A DNA stretch of 64,000 bases from Ketobacter sp. MCCC 1A13808 (GTDB taxonomy: Bacteria; Pseudomonadota; Gammaproteobacteria; Pseudomonadales; Ketobacteraceae), in the NCBI RefSeq assembly GCF_009746715.1, contig NZ_VRKW01000007.1, forward strand, positions 124,001-188,000, read 5' to 3'. Shown here in pieces: positions 27,305 through 35,678 of the stretch (its first letter is position 1; the number at the start of each line of letters is the position of its first letter). The translations under genes and the position numbers were made by a program. A model generated the notes under the pieces. That model ran no database searches. It worked only from the letters and a program-made list of their open reading frames with translations, and was not told the origin of the DNA.

Positions 27305-28331
27305 AAACCAACCCTTGCCGTCGCTTTACCACTAAAAACAAAAAGAACGGTGCCCCGAGCGCGGCGGTCAGCACCCCTACCGGCAACTCTTGAGGCTGAA
27401 GCAATGTTCGCGCGGCCAAATCCGCCAGCGTGAGCAGAACCGCGCCCATTAAGGCCGCTGCCGGCAATAGCCAACGGTGATCCGGCCCGACCATCAAGCG
27501 AATAATATGCGGCACGACCAAACCGACAAACCCAATCATGCCAACCGCCGCAACCGACACGCCTACGGTAAGCGCAGCCGTCACGATAACCAGCCAGCGC
27601 AGGCGATCAACCGACACACCCAAGTGACGGGCTTCGGATTCTCCCAACAACAACGCATTCAACCCCTTCCACACCCAGGGAATCGTCAACAGGGCGATCA
27701 ACAGAAGCGGACCAACCCACAACACTTTCTGCCAGGACGCCACATTAAAACTGCCCATCAACCAGTACACCAGATTGCGCAGGCGCGCGTCTTCCGCCAC
27801 TGTTGCCAGATAACTGATGCTGGCGCTGGTCATCGCATTCACCGCCACCCCCGCCAGCAACATGGTCGCCACGGAAGTGCCGAGCGGACCGACCCCAAGT
27901 CGGTACACCAATGCGGTCACCAGGCTACCGCCGATAAAAGCTAACAAAGGGAGCATCAGCGCAGGGGGCAACCAGGTAACATTGGCCCCTAACACAATCG
28001 CACAAGCGGCACCCACCGCAGCCCCGCCGGAAACCCCGATCAGACTGGGATCGGCCAACGGATTACGGAACAGACCCTGCACCATTGCCCCTGACAATGC
28101 CAGACAGGCACCCACCAACGCCGCTAAAAGCACCCGCGGCAAGCGGATTTGCCAGATCACCAGATCGGCGGTCGTGTCTGCTGCATTGGCCGATATAATA
28201 TGGTTCCGGATTACTGCACCCCACTCCGCCATGGGTACAGAAACGGCACCCACGCTTAACGACACCATCAAGCTGAGTAGCAATGCCAGAGTAAGAATGA
28301 GTACCAGAAGATAAGGACGAGAGTGAAACAT
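27291..28331 (-). CDS. hmuU: Haemin ABC transporter permease
   Basis: A FecCD-family permease of about 346 residues with ten predicted helices. IRLPRVLLAALVGACLALSGAMVQGLFRNPLADPSLIGVSGGAAVGAA is the conserved block of the family, and GMIGFVGLVVPHIIRL is the later one. The start is set at the ATG at 28331; the ATG at 28367 lies inside a TATAAT promoter box. No periplasmic binding protein (HmuT) and no TonB-dependent receptor is adjacent, so the system is incomplete here. Substrate is inferred from the HmuV-type partner. Confidence 0.87.
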   Translation of the reverse strand: MFHSRPYLLVLILTLALLLSLMVSLSVGAVSVPMAEWGAVIRNHIISANAADTTADLVIWQIRLPRVLLAALVGACLALSGAMVQGLFRNPLADPSLIGVSGGAAVGAACAIVLGANVTWLPPALMLPLLAFIGGSLVTALVYRLGVGPLGTSVATMLLAGVAVNAMTSASISYLATVAEDARLRNLVYWLMGSFNVASWQKVLWVGPLLLIALLTIPWVWKGLNALLLGESEARHLGVSVDRLRWLVIVTAALTVGVSVAAVGMIGFVGLVVPHIIRLMVGPDHRWLLPAAALMGAVLLTLADLAARTLLQPQELPVGVLTAALGAPFFLFLVVKRRQGLVYGNG

Positions 28332-28365
28332 TCCGGGTGTGCACGCTCCGAATAAGAAGCGACCC

Positions 28366-28394
28366 ATTATAGGGAGAGGGTCAGCGGGGGCCAA
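28366..28394 (-). promoter_or_regulatory. Sigma-70 promoter of hmuUV
   Basis: On the minus strand, TTGGCC (28394-28389), a 17-base spacer and TATAAT (28371-28366), about 30 bases before the hmuU start. No Fur box overlaps it; the nearest one is about 180 bases upstream. Confidence 0.55.
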
Positions 28395-28408
28395 CCACTA
28401 TTCCGAAA

Positions 28409-28439
28409 AGCAAAAAACCGGGGGAAGAACCCCCGGTTT
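28409..28439 (-). terminator. Strong factor-independent terminator
   Basis: Inverted repeat AACCGGGGG / CCCCCGGTT with a five-base loop. On the minus strand it is followed directly by TTTTTTG, a classical U-run; on the plus strand the T content is weak. It therefore ends a minus-strand transcript that must start in the 130 bases upstream. Confidence 0.8.
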
Positions 28440-28569
28440 CATTTTGCACCACGAACCGTTGCGAAGAAAGTAGCTGCAAATAAACCCAGCACCATCAGGT
28501 TGTAGAGAGGAGAGAGGGGCCATGACAGAGTACCAAATTTATTGTCTGTAGCCGTTCCTTCACAACAGG
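28411..28569 (-). ncRNA. Candidate Fur-regulated short transcript
   Basis: A minus-strand unit of about 160 bases bounded by a promoter and a strong terminator. The promoter is TTGAAA (28605-28600), an 18-base spacer and TATCAT (28581-28576), with the Fur box lying over spacer and -10. This resembles the architecture of RyhB and PrrF iron-responsive small RNAs, though no sequence match to them was found by eye. Alternatively it encodes a short peptide: one frame of 47 codons ends at 28439 with a hydrophobic stretch (NLMVLGLFAATFFATV) but has no ATG with a ribosome binding site. It could also be a Fur-controlled leader. Confidence 0.5.
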
Positions 28570-28573
28570 ATTC

Positions 28574-28594
28574 AAATGATAATCATTATCATTT
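28574..28594. promoter_or_regulatory. Fur box
   Basis: AAATGATAATCATTATCATTT is a perfect dyad with ten-base arms and contains TGATAATCATTATCA, an exact match to the 7-1-7 Fur consensus. It overlaps the minus-strand promoter of the short transcript. It may also act on the plus strand toward the Rieske gene 128 bases away. The neighbouring haemin transporter genes agree with iron control. Confidence 0.85.
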
Positions 28595-28721
28595 TTGTTT
28601 TCAACCCTTTATTTGAAAATAATTTAATATTCCTGATCTGTTTATTTTCCCATCGAAACAGAAGCCTTCATAATGGGCAACAAAAGCAAACCGCAACACT
28701 CAAGAAAAAGAAGGGGGTATC

Positions 28722-29036
28722 ATGACCGTGCTGTGCGCCGTTAACGACATCGAAGAAGATTCCGCCCGCGGCTTTGATCTGGATGGCCGCACCGTTTTTG
28801 CCGTAAAGAAAGACGCGCAAGTGTTTGTGTACCTTAACTCCTGCCCTCACCTGGGTATTCCCCTGGAATTTCAGCCGGATGAATTCCTGGATATGGACAA
28901 CCACTTTATTCAGTGTGCCAACCATGGCGCGCTATTTGAAGTCGAAACCGGGGACTGTGTCGCGGGACCCTGTGTAGGGCAGGCACTGCAAGCTATCGCT
29001 TTTCATCTGGAAGATGGCAATATCGTGCTGGACTGA
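28722..29036 (+). CDS. Rieske (2Fe-2S) ferredoxin-like protein
   Basis: A 104-residue stand-alone Rieske domain. Cluster ligands are CPHLGIP and CANHGALFE, that is C-x-H and C-x-x-H separated by 25 residues, longer than the usual 15-17. It probably transfers electrons in the cytoplasm to an unknown partner; it is not fused to an oxygenase. The methyltransferase gene follows 30 bases later on the same strand, so the two may be an operon. The upstream Fur box suggests possible iron control. Confidence 0.85.
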   Translation: MTVLCAVNDIEEDSARGFDLDGRTVFAVKKDAQVFVYLNSCPHLGIPLEFQPDEFLDMDNHFIQCANHGALFEVETGDCVAGPCVGQALQAIAFHLEDGNIVLD

Positions 29037-29066
29037 ATAACAATAATCACATCGGAGAGCCCCATC

Positions 29067-29915
29067 ATGGATTCCACAGGTATCAGTTTTACGGCCCTTT
29101 TCACCGGCCAAGTCTGGTATGAAAGCGGGATTTCCAATCGCTTCTTCACTTCCCCCAAAGGCAGACTGCTCTATAAAACATTGCGCCCCTTTGATCGTCT
29201 TGCTGATTCAATCATCGGGATCACCCTGCACGACATGCTGATCCAGCGTCACCAAATCATGGACCACCGCATAGACGGGTTAATCAAGACCCAAGGGGTC
29301 AGTCAGATTCTGGAAATCGCCTGTGGCTATTCGCCCCGAGGCTACACGTTATCGCGCAAGTACCCCGATCTGAAGTACGTAGAGGCCGATTTGCCCCATA
29401 TGGCCGAGCGAAAGCGCGCCTTGCTACAAGCTAACCATGGCTTTGGACCCGATCACCAGGTTGTCGGCTGCGATGTATTCGAATTCGGCGCTCCTTATGG
29501 TCTGGATTACGTCATGGAAGAAGTACTCGATCCCGACCGGCCTACCATTCTGGTCACCGAAGGTTTGGTGAACTACTTTCACCTGGACGACATTTCGCAG
29601 GTATGGCAACGACTAGCACAACTGGGTCGGGTCTATCCCAAAGCCTGGTATATCACCGACCTGGTATACAACTTCGGCATACACTTAATACCCGGCGCGG
29701 TTGCAGCAGGGTCAAAAATGTTGTCACTCGCCACCCGAGCCAACGTTAACCTGCATTTCAACAACCGCGACGAAATCCAACGCGGCTTTCTGGAATGCGG
29801 CTTTACTGATGTCCAGATACATCGACCCGAAGACTTTGTAAACCACCTCCCGATTCCGATGGGCAAAAGCAAAAGCGTGGTGCGGGTAGTGGAAAGCCAA
29901 ATCCATGCCCCTTAG
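29067..29915 (+). CDS. LCMT/PPM1-family SAM-dependent methyltransferase
   Basis: A 282-residue class I methyltransferase of the leucine carboxyl methyltransferase/TcmP type. The SAM-binding motif is LEIACGYSPRGYTLSRKYPDLKYVEADLPHMAERKRALL, with a later LVTEGLVNYF motif typical of this group. Such enzymes methylate carboxylates or natural-product hydroxyls; the substrate here is unknown. It is the last gene of the Rieske pair and is followed by a terminator. Confidence 0.8.
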   Translation: MDSTGISFTALFTGQVWYESGISNRFFTSPKGRLLYKTLRPFDRLADSIIGITLHDMLIQRHQIMDHRIDGLIKTQGVSQILEIACGYSPRGYTLSRKYPDLKYVEADLPHMAERKRALLQANHGFGPDHQVVGCDVFEFGAPYGLDYVMEEVLDPDRPTILVTEGLVNYFHLDDISQVWQRLAQLGRVYPKAWYITDLVYNFGIHLIPGAVAAGSKMLSLATRANVNLHFNNRDEIQRGFLECGFTDVQIHRPEDFVNHLPIPMGKSKSVVRVVESQIHAP

Positions 29916-29970
29916 AACCGTCCGGTAATACCTTACACTTTTTCCGATCTATTTAAGTGCAGCGAAGAAA

Positions 29971-30000
29971 AAATGGGCCTCCGAATGGCTCATTTTTTTA
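29971..30000 (+). terminator. Terminator after the methyltransferase gene
   Basis: AAATGGGCC / GGCTCATTT stem (29971-29979, 29987-29995, one G-T pair) with a seven-base loop, followed by TTTT. It lies 55 bases after the stop codon. Confidence 0.7.
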
Positions 30001-30051
30001 GCTCTACTCTCGCGACTACGATCACCAACCCGCACCCGTCACGCGCACATG

Positions 30052-30177
30052 TGCACCATAGAAAGTCATTCATTAATATTTCGTAGCATTGTACGCACCA
30101 TCTTTGTTATCAAAGCAAAATATCAGCACTTTAAGTTTGCATTTTCTGTTACCGCCATTTTTGGCACGCAAGTTGAT
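30052..30177 (+). promoter_or_regulatory. NtrC-like half-sites and near sigma-54 element
   Basis: TGCACCAT (30052-30059) and CGCACCAT (30094-30101) resemble NtrC half-sites. Further down, TTGGCACGCAAGTTGATAA (30161-30179) matches the -24 element TGGCACG exactly but has GA instead of GC at -12, with the correct ten-base spacing from GG. The nrtA ATG follows about 110 bases later. Nitrogen control through NtrC and sigma-54 is inferred; the -12 mismatch lowers confidence. Confidence 0.4.
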
Positions 30178-30288
30178 AACGAAACCATCAGAAGCTTCCT
30201 TCAACGAATAGTGAACCAAACGGTATTTAGCCGGATTTAAATAGCGCTCGATCGCGGCGTTGTTTCGACATGTATTCAGGAGTTAGAA

Positions 30289-31659
30289 ATGAAACACATC
30301 AGGACCCTTTTCAAAAAAACCCTCGTCGCCACAGCAGCATTAGGCGGGCTGCTATGTTTGCCGGTCGTAGCGGAAGAATTAGAGCTGGAGAAAGAAGATC
30401 TAAAATTCGGATTTATAAAGCTTACCGATATGGCGCCCCTTGCGATAGCGTATGAGAAAGGCTACTTCGAGGACGAAGGGCTGTATGTCACCTTGGAAGC
30501 CCAAGCCAACTGGAAAATTCTACTGGACCGTGTCATCACCGGAGAACTGGACGGCGCCCATATGTTAGCAGGCCAGCCGTTAGGCGCGACTATCGGATTT
30601 GGTACCCAGGCCCACATCATTACCGCGTTCAGCATGGACCTCAACGGCAACGGCATTACGGTTTCCAACGACGTCTGGAAGGAAATGAAAAAACACGTCC
30701 CGATGGAGAACGGTAAACCGGTTCACCCGATTAAAGCGGATTACCTGAAACCGGTAGTCGACAAATACAAAGCGGACGGCAAACCCTTCAACATGGGCAT
30801 GGTATTCCCGGTATCAACCCACAACTATGAGCTGCGGTACTGGCTGGCTGCAGGCGGTATTCACCCCGGCTACTATGCGCCGTCAAAAGGCGACATCTCC
30901 GGCCAACTGCAAGCCGATGCGCTGCTATCAGTGACCCCGCCACCCCAAATGCCTGCGACATTGGAAGCCGGCACCATATACGGATACTGCGTGGGCGAAC
31001 CCTGGAACCAGCAAGCCGTGTTCAAAGGCATCGGTGTACCGGTCATTACCGATTATGAAATATGGAAAGACAATCCCGAAAAAGTATTCGGTGTCAGCAA
31101 GGCCTGGGCAGACAAAAATCCCAATACGCACCTGGCGGTGGTGAAAGCCATGATTCGCGCGGCCAAATGGCTGGATGAAGACAATAATAAAAACCGCAAG
31201 GAAGCCGTTAAGATCCTGGCACAGCCAAACTATGTAGGGGCGGACTATGACGTGATTGCCAACAGCATGACGGGAACCTTCGAGTACGAAAAAGGCGACA
31301 AACGTTCACTGCCAGACTTTAACGTTTTCTTCCGCTACAACGCTACCTACCCTTTCTATAGCGATGCCATCTGGTATCTGACCCAAATGCGTCGCTGGGG
31401 TCAGATACCGGAACACAAAGACGATAGCTGGTATATGGACATGGCGAAAAAAGTGTATCGCCCGGATATTTATATGCAAGCTGCCAACCTATTGATCAAA
31501 GAGGGAAAACTGTCTGCATCTGATTTTCCCGCTGCGGATGAAGATGGCTTTAAACCACCTCAGTCTGAATTTATCGACGGGATTACATTCGATGGCACCA
31601 AGCCAAACGAATACCTCTCTAAATTTAAAATCGGTCTGAAAGAAAAAGACAAGCTTTAA
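30289..31659 (+). CDS. nrtA: Nitrate ABC transporter substrate-binding protein
   Basis: A 456-residue periplasmic NrtA/CmpA-family binding protein with a Sec signal peptide (residues 1-28, cleavage after VVAEE or nearby). Seen: [41 protein letters not shown], and the long [21 protein letters not shown] block typical of nitrate-binding members. It collects nitrate (possibly nitrite or cyanate) for the membrane permease. The permease and ATPase genes follow on the same strand. No nitrate reductase is in the window. Confidence 0.9.
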   Translation: MKHIRTLFKKTLVATAALGGLLCLPVVAEELELEKEDLKFGFIKLTDMAPLAIAYEKGYFEDEGLYVTLEAQANWKILLDRVITGELDGAHMLAGQPLGATIGFGTQAHIITAFSMDLNGNGITVSNDVWKEMKKHVPMENGKPVHPIKADYLKPVVDKYKADGKPFNMGMVFPVSTHNYELRYWLAAGGIHPGYYAPSKGDISGQLQADALLSVTPPPQMPATLEAGTIYGYCVGEPWNQQAVFKGIGVPVITDYEIWKDNPEKVFGVSKAWADKNPNTHLAVVKAMIRAAKWLDEDNNKNRKEAVKILAQPNYVGADYDVIANSMTGTFEYEKGDKRSLPDFNVFFRYNATYPFYSDAIWYLTQMRRWGQIPEHKDDSWYMDMAKKVYRPDIYMQAANLLIKEGKLSASDFPAADEDGFKPPQSEFIDGITFDGTKPNEYLSKFKIGLKEKDKL

Positions 31660-31666
31660 ACTCAGC

Positions 31667-31696
31667 AATGCCGGAGCGAAATCAGGCTCCGGCATT
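31667..31696 (+). terminator. Hairpin between nrtA and nrtB
   Basis: AATGCCGGAGC (31667-31677) / GCTCCGGCATT (31686-31696), perfect over 11 bp, with only a short AATAACGG after it and no T-run. Such hairpins behind a binding-protein gene usually stabilise the upstream message or attenuate the downstream genes, giving excess binding protein. Confidence 0.65.
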
Positions 31697-31716
31697 AATA
31701 ACGGAGGCGCAATGCA

Positions 31717-32739
31717 ATGACCACGAAAGTTATCACTGTGTTTGAATCAATCGGATTTTCATGGCTGGTGTCAATTATGAAGTTTTTCACTTTTCAAAAC
31801 CCGAAAGAACAAATCGAACACCTTACCCGCTCTTTGGGTGTGCCGTTAATTGCCTTCGCCATATTCCTCGGATTGTGGCATGTATCCGCGGCCCACATAG
31901 AAACCAGTCTGGGAAAAGTTCCGGGGCCTGCCGCCGTTTGGGAGCAAGCTAATGGTCTATGGAAAGAACACAAAGCCGAACGGGTAAAGGAAGTTGCTTT
32001 TTATCAAAGGCAAGAAGAGCGGAATGCAAAAAAGCTGGCGAAGAATCCGGACGCTAAAGTAAAAATCCGGGATTACACTGGCAAGCCAACCTACATCGAC
32101 CAGATATTTACCAGCCTTAAAACCGTATTTGCCGGGTTTTTTCTCGCCAGCGTGATTGCCATTCCCTTGGGTATTATCTGCGGTTTAAGCAACACCATGT
32201 ACACAGCAATGAATCCAATAATTCAACTTTTTAAACCCGTTTCTCCACTCGCATGGCTACCCATTGTTACACTGGTGGTGAGTGCGCTTTATAACAGCAA
32301 CGATCCCATGTTTGCGAAGTCGTTTGTTAACTCCGCCATCACGGTCACCTTGTGCTGCCTGTGGCCCACTTTAATCAACACCATCGTCGGCGTATCAACC
32401 ATGGACAGTGACCTCACCAACGTCAGTAAAGTATTGCGACTCAGCTGGTGGACTCAAATTACCAAGATCGTTATCCCCTCTTCCATTCCGATGATGTTTA
32501 CCGGTTTACGCTTATCGTTGAGCGTCGGCTGGATGGTGCTGATTGCCGCAGAAATGTTGGCGCAAAATCCCGGCTTAGGTAAATTCGTCTGGGATGAATT
32601 CCAGAACGGCAGCTCGCAATCTCTGGGCCGGATTATGGTCGCGGTATTGACCATCGGATTAATCGGATTTCTGCTTGATCGTGTCATGCTGGCATTGCAA
32701 AAAGCGTTTTCCTGGGACAGCAATGCCACCATCCGTTAA
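31717..32739 (+). CDS. nrtB: Nitrate ABC transporter permease
   Basis: A 340-residue inner-membrane permease of the NrtB/SsuC type. After the first helix (about 44-62) there is a charged insert of about 60 residues (WKEHKAERVKEVAFYQRQEER), then the main bundle with the coupling motif VLRLSWWTQITKIVIPSSIPMMFTGLRLSL. GGAGG lies nine bases before the ATG at 31717. It works with NrtA and the downstream ATPase. Confidence 0.9.
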   Translation: MTTKVITVFESIGFSWLVSIMKFFTFQNPKEQIEHLTRSLGVPLIAFAIFLGLWHVSAAHIETSLGKVPGPAAVWEQANGLWKEHKAERVKEVAFYQRQEERNAKKLAKNPDAKVKIRDYTGKPTYIDQIFTSLKTVFAGFFLASVIAIPLGIICGLSNTMYTAMNPIIQLFKPVSPLAWLPIVTLVVSALYNSNDPMFAKSFVNSAITVTLCCLWPTLINTIVGVSTMDSDLTNVSKVLRLSWWTQITKIVIPSSIPMMFTGLRLSLSVGWMVLIAAEMLAQNPGLGKFVWDEFQNGSSQSLGRIMVAVLTIGLIGFLLDRVMLALQKAFSWDSNATIR

Positions 32740-32794
32740 ATAAATTTTCCATACAAATGGAATCAGAAACCGAATCAATTAAAGGAGCGTACTC

Positions 32795-33589
32795 ATGCGA
32801 GGCTACCTGACCATCGAACAAGTGCACATGGATTTCGATACGCCGAAAGGGGTATTCAAAGCACTCGACAACGTCACTCTGAGCATCCAAAAGGGTGAAT
32901 TCGTTTCCCTCATCGGACATTCCGGTTGTGGCAAATCCACAGTGTTGAATATCGTAGCGGGACTGCTGGTCGCGTCCCAGGGCACAGTTCTTCTGGAAGA
33001 CAACGAAGTAACCGCACCAGGCCCGGAGCGAGCGGTGGTATTTCAAAATCACTCTTTGTTGCCTTGGCTTTCGTCATATCAGAATGTGGAACTGGCGGTA
33101 AAGCAAGTGTTTAAGAACACCATGAGCAAAGCAGAAATGGATGACTGGATCAGGCATAACCTAAGCCTGGTTCACATGGATCATGCCCTCAACAAACGTC
33201 CGGGGGAAATATCTGGCGGCATGAAGCAGCGTGTGGGAATCGCACGCGCACTGGCCATGCGCCCCAAGGTTTTATTGATGGACGAACCCTTTGGCGCGCT
33301 GGATGCATTAACCCGTGCCCATTTGCAGGATTCGGTGATGGAAATCCAAGCCGAGCTTAACAATACCGTCATCATGATTACCCATGATGTAGACGAAGCG
33401 GTTTTGCTATCGGACCGGATCGTGATGATGACCAACGGCCCTGCCGCCACCATTGGCGAAATTCTGGAAATCGATTTGCCACGACCACGTCATCGATTAC
33501 AGCTCGCCGATGATGCCCACTACAACCACTTGCGAGCTGAAGTTTTACGGTTTTTACATGAACGCCACAGTAACCCGAATGCGGCTTAG
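32795..33589 (+). CDS. nrtC: Nitrate ABC transporter ATP-binding protein
   Basis: A 264-residue ABC ATPase. Walker A is GHSGCGKST, signature ISGGMKQRVGIARALAMR, Walker B LLMDEPFGALDALT and the H-loop ITHDVDEAVLLSDRI. It is NrtD/NasD-like in length, without the extra binding domain of cyanobacterial NrtC; the symbol is used in the sense of NrtABC. It follows nrtB by 55 bases and closes the operon. Confidence 0.88.
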   Translation: MRGYLTIEQVHMDFDTPKGVFKALDNVTLSIQKGEFVSLIGHSGCGKSTVLNIVAGLLVASQGTVLLEDNEVTAPGPERAVVFQNHSLLPWLSSYQNVELAVKQVFKNTMSKAEMDDWIRHNLSLVHMDHALNKRPGEISGGMKQRVGIARALAMRPKVLLMDEPFGALDALTRAHLQDSVMEIQAELNNTVIMITHDVDEAVLLSDRIVMMTNGPAATIGEILEIDLPRPRHRLQLADDAHYNHLRAEVLRFLHERHSNPNAA

Positions 33590-33621
33590 TCGGGGCTCAG
33601 AATAAATTCCCGTTTGGATAC

Positions 33622-33657
33622 CGCCCCGGCTTAATCGGGGCGATTCCATTTTTCCCA
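33622..33657 (+). terminator. Terminator of the nrt operon
   Basis: CGCCCCG (33622-33628) / CGGGGCG (33636-33642) with a seven-base loop, then ATTCCATTTTT. It lies 33 bases after the stop of the ATPase gene. Confidence 0.7.
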
Positions 33658-34063
33658 ACTTTAACGAATACGCTACAGGTGAATTTTTCTTCTCGCCGCA
33701 AAGCTATTTAGGAAACCCTCTGAAAAAACACTTAATCCCGACGAAAAAGAATGCGGGCATTTTCCATTCCTACGCAAAGCAATCGCAATTTTATTCCGTT
33801 AAAACGGCCACGCTGGGGGGCGAATTCAACATACGTTGCGATGCATTTTAACATGGAACAAAGGACCACCACCGACTGTCTTATTCCGACTGCAATTCTG
33901 GGCGTCAACCAGATTCACTTTATGTGCTCGAATACGATCTTTTCGTAACTTTATATAGATATGTTCACAGTAATAGTAGCGCCCGATTGCTTGATAAGGA
34001 TCATCGTATTAGTATCGAGCGATGTATCCAAACCAAGGTGAAATAAAAAATAGATGGGGCGCT
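33658..34063. other. Intergenic region before the FG-GAP lipoprotein
   Basis: About 400 bases with no supported gene. Small open frames here have no ribosome binding site or protein-like composition. AT-rich segments near 33945-33965 could hold a promoter for the downstream lipoprotein, but no clear -35/-10 pair is visible. Confidence 0.4.
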
Positions 34064-35323
34064 ATGAAGCTTATTGACAGCACGAGACAAAGGTTAATAG
34101 CGCTCATTTTGTTGGCCATCCTGCCACTGCTAACCGCATGCGATGAAGTCTCCGTGGTAGTAACCGACGGAGAAGATCCTGAGGTCGTGATCCCCCCGCC
34201 AGATCCGGATGCCCCGGTGACTTCACCAATTCTGCTTTCCCTGGGCGATGTCAACGGTGATGGTATTCAAGACATCGCAGTGGTGATAGACGATGTGGCG
34301 GGTGGAAAGCTGACGGCAACCGTCAAGGGCATCGATGGCAATGTAGTGCAGAGACTTCCCTACAATGGCGAGTTCAGGCTTCAGACAGCCATGGTGCTAC
34401 CGGATATGAACGGGGACGGCGGTGTGGAATTAGCGGTGTTCGGCCGACGCGTTGACCCGGTCGGAATGCGGGTAGAAATTCGCGACCCTTTAGCAGGTGG
34501 CCTGATTCGCAACATCTTTTTCAGCAACGAAAACACCTTGTTATTCACGACGCCGGTGGACGACCTGAATGGCGACAGCTATCCGGAGATGACTGCTCTG
34601 TTAGAGGGGCCTCAGCCGGAAGGGTTGTTATTCGGGCAAAGCGTGGACCCCCTCGCTGGCGGGGTCATTAACAACGTATTCTTTGACAACGCCTGGCCCG
34701 CCGTCGATTTTATTTCCCTACCCGATATTAACAGTTCCGGTAGCCCCGAGTTTGCCTTGCTGGGACACAATGTCAGCGGGGAATATCGGGCTCTGGTGCG
34801 TGACGCGGGCAACTCGCAATTCGTCAACAACATCAGCTATGGTAGCCAGTACACTCTATTGCAATTAGCCGCCCTGCCCGATATGAACGGGAACGGAATC
34901 GAGGAACTGGCCGCTTTACGACAGGACAACGCCGTCAGTATTCAGATCAACGATGCATTCAATGGCACCAGAATCAGTGTTGTTCGTTTCAACCCCTTGT
35001 TCACGCCGCTGAAGTTCGTTGTGGTTTCCGACTTTAATGGCAATGGCGCTCCGGAACTGGCTCTGCTAAGCAAAAATACCAGTACAGGTGAGGTCAAGGC
35101 TGAAGTACGGGATGCCATGACGGGCGTTTTGTTGTCCAATGTCTGGTGGACCAGGGATTATCCTGCACTGGACATCGTCACGATTCCTGACACCAATGGC
35201 AATGGCGCTGAAGAGCTGGTTGCACTTGGCAAAAGAGAAAGTGACGGCAAGCTACTGGTGTTGGTGAAAGACTCCAAAACAAACCAGTTACTGGGCACAG
35301 TAGGCTTCAAAAACCAACCTTAA
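34064..35323 (+). CDS. FG-GAP repeat lipoprotein
   Basis: A 419-residue lipoprotein. The signal peptide ends in LLTAC and is followed by an acidic linker rich in proline. The rest consists of about seven repeats of the form LxDxNGDGxxELAxLxR, with calcium-binding-like DMNGDG, DLNGDS, DINSSG, DMNGNG, DFNGNG and DTNGNG loops. This is an FG-GAP/VCBS-type beta-propeller, probably at the cell surface. The ATG at 34064 gives a normal signal peptide; the longer frame from 34022 does not. It precedes an even larger VCBS protein. Confidence 0.82.
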   Translation: MKLIDSTRQRLIALILLAILPLLTACDEVSVVVTDGEDPEVVIPPPDPDAPVTSPILLSLGDVNGDGIQDIAVVIDDVAGGKLTATVKGIDGNVVQRLPYNGEFRLQTAMVLPDMNGDGGVELAVFGRRVDPVGMRVEIRDPLAGGLIRNIFFSNENTLLFTTPVDDLNGDSYPEMTALLEGPQPEGLLFGQSVDPLAGGVINNVFFDNAWPAVDFISLPDINSSGSPEFALLGHNVSGEYRALVRDAGNSQFVNNISYGSQYTLLQLAALPDMNGNGIEELAALRQDNAVSIQINDAFNGTRISVVRFNPLFTPLKFVVVSDFNGNGAPELALLSKNTSTGEVKAEVRDAMTGVLLSNVWWTRDYPALDIVTIPDTNGNGAEELVALGKRESDGKLLVLVKDSKTNQLLGTVGFKNQP

Positions 35324-35678
35324 AACTCACCCCCTAAAACTCACTCCTTAACATTCAAAAACGCGTTCCTTAAAATTGAGTCGCTGAGCGCCGATCCGGG
35401 CTATATTGGTGCGACGATCAAAAACACTCCTCAATTAACCTCACTACACTGTCGAAACGCTTTACACTGCGCACCAAAGATTCACCAGCAAGGCGGCTAT
35501 CCCTCTGTTTTTCCTCTACTTTTATTAGTGGCATCTTAATTGCTTAATTTGCAATCAGTTCATTCCATGATCGATTCCGAGTATCCGAGCGCCTATCACG
35601 AGACATCCTATTCTGTCCCGGTAGTATTGCTCGTCAGCTTTCTCGATGATTGTAATACGCCGAAGTGAGTAGTTCTTT
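35324..35678. other. Intergenic region before the giant VCBS protein
   Basis: 355 bases without a supported gene. A short near-direct repeat, TAAAACTCACCCCC / TAAAACTCACTCC, lies just after the lipoprotein stop. No clear promoter, riboswitch or terminator was identified. Confidence 0.4.

Noticed and set aside
33751-33948. Protein-coding gene after the nrt operon
   Set aside because: The frame has no ribosome binding site and an unlikely composition; it lies after the operon terminator.
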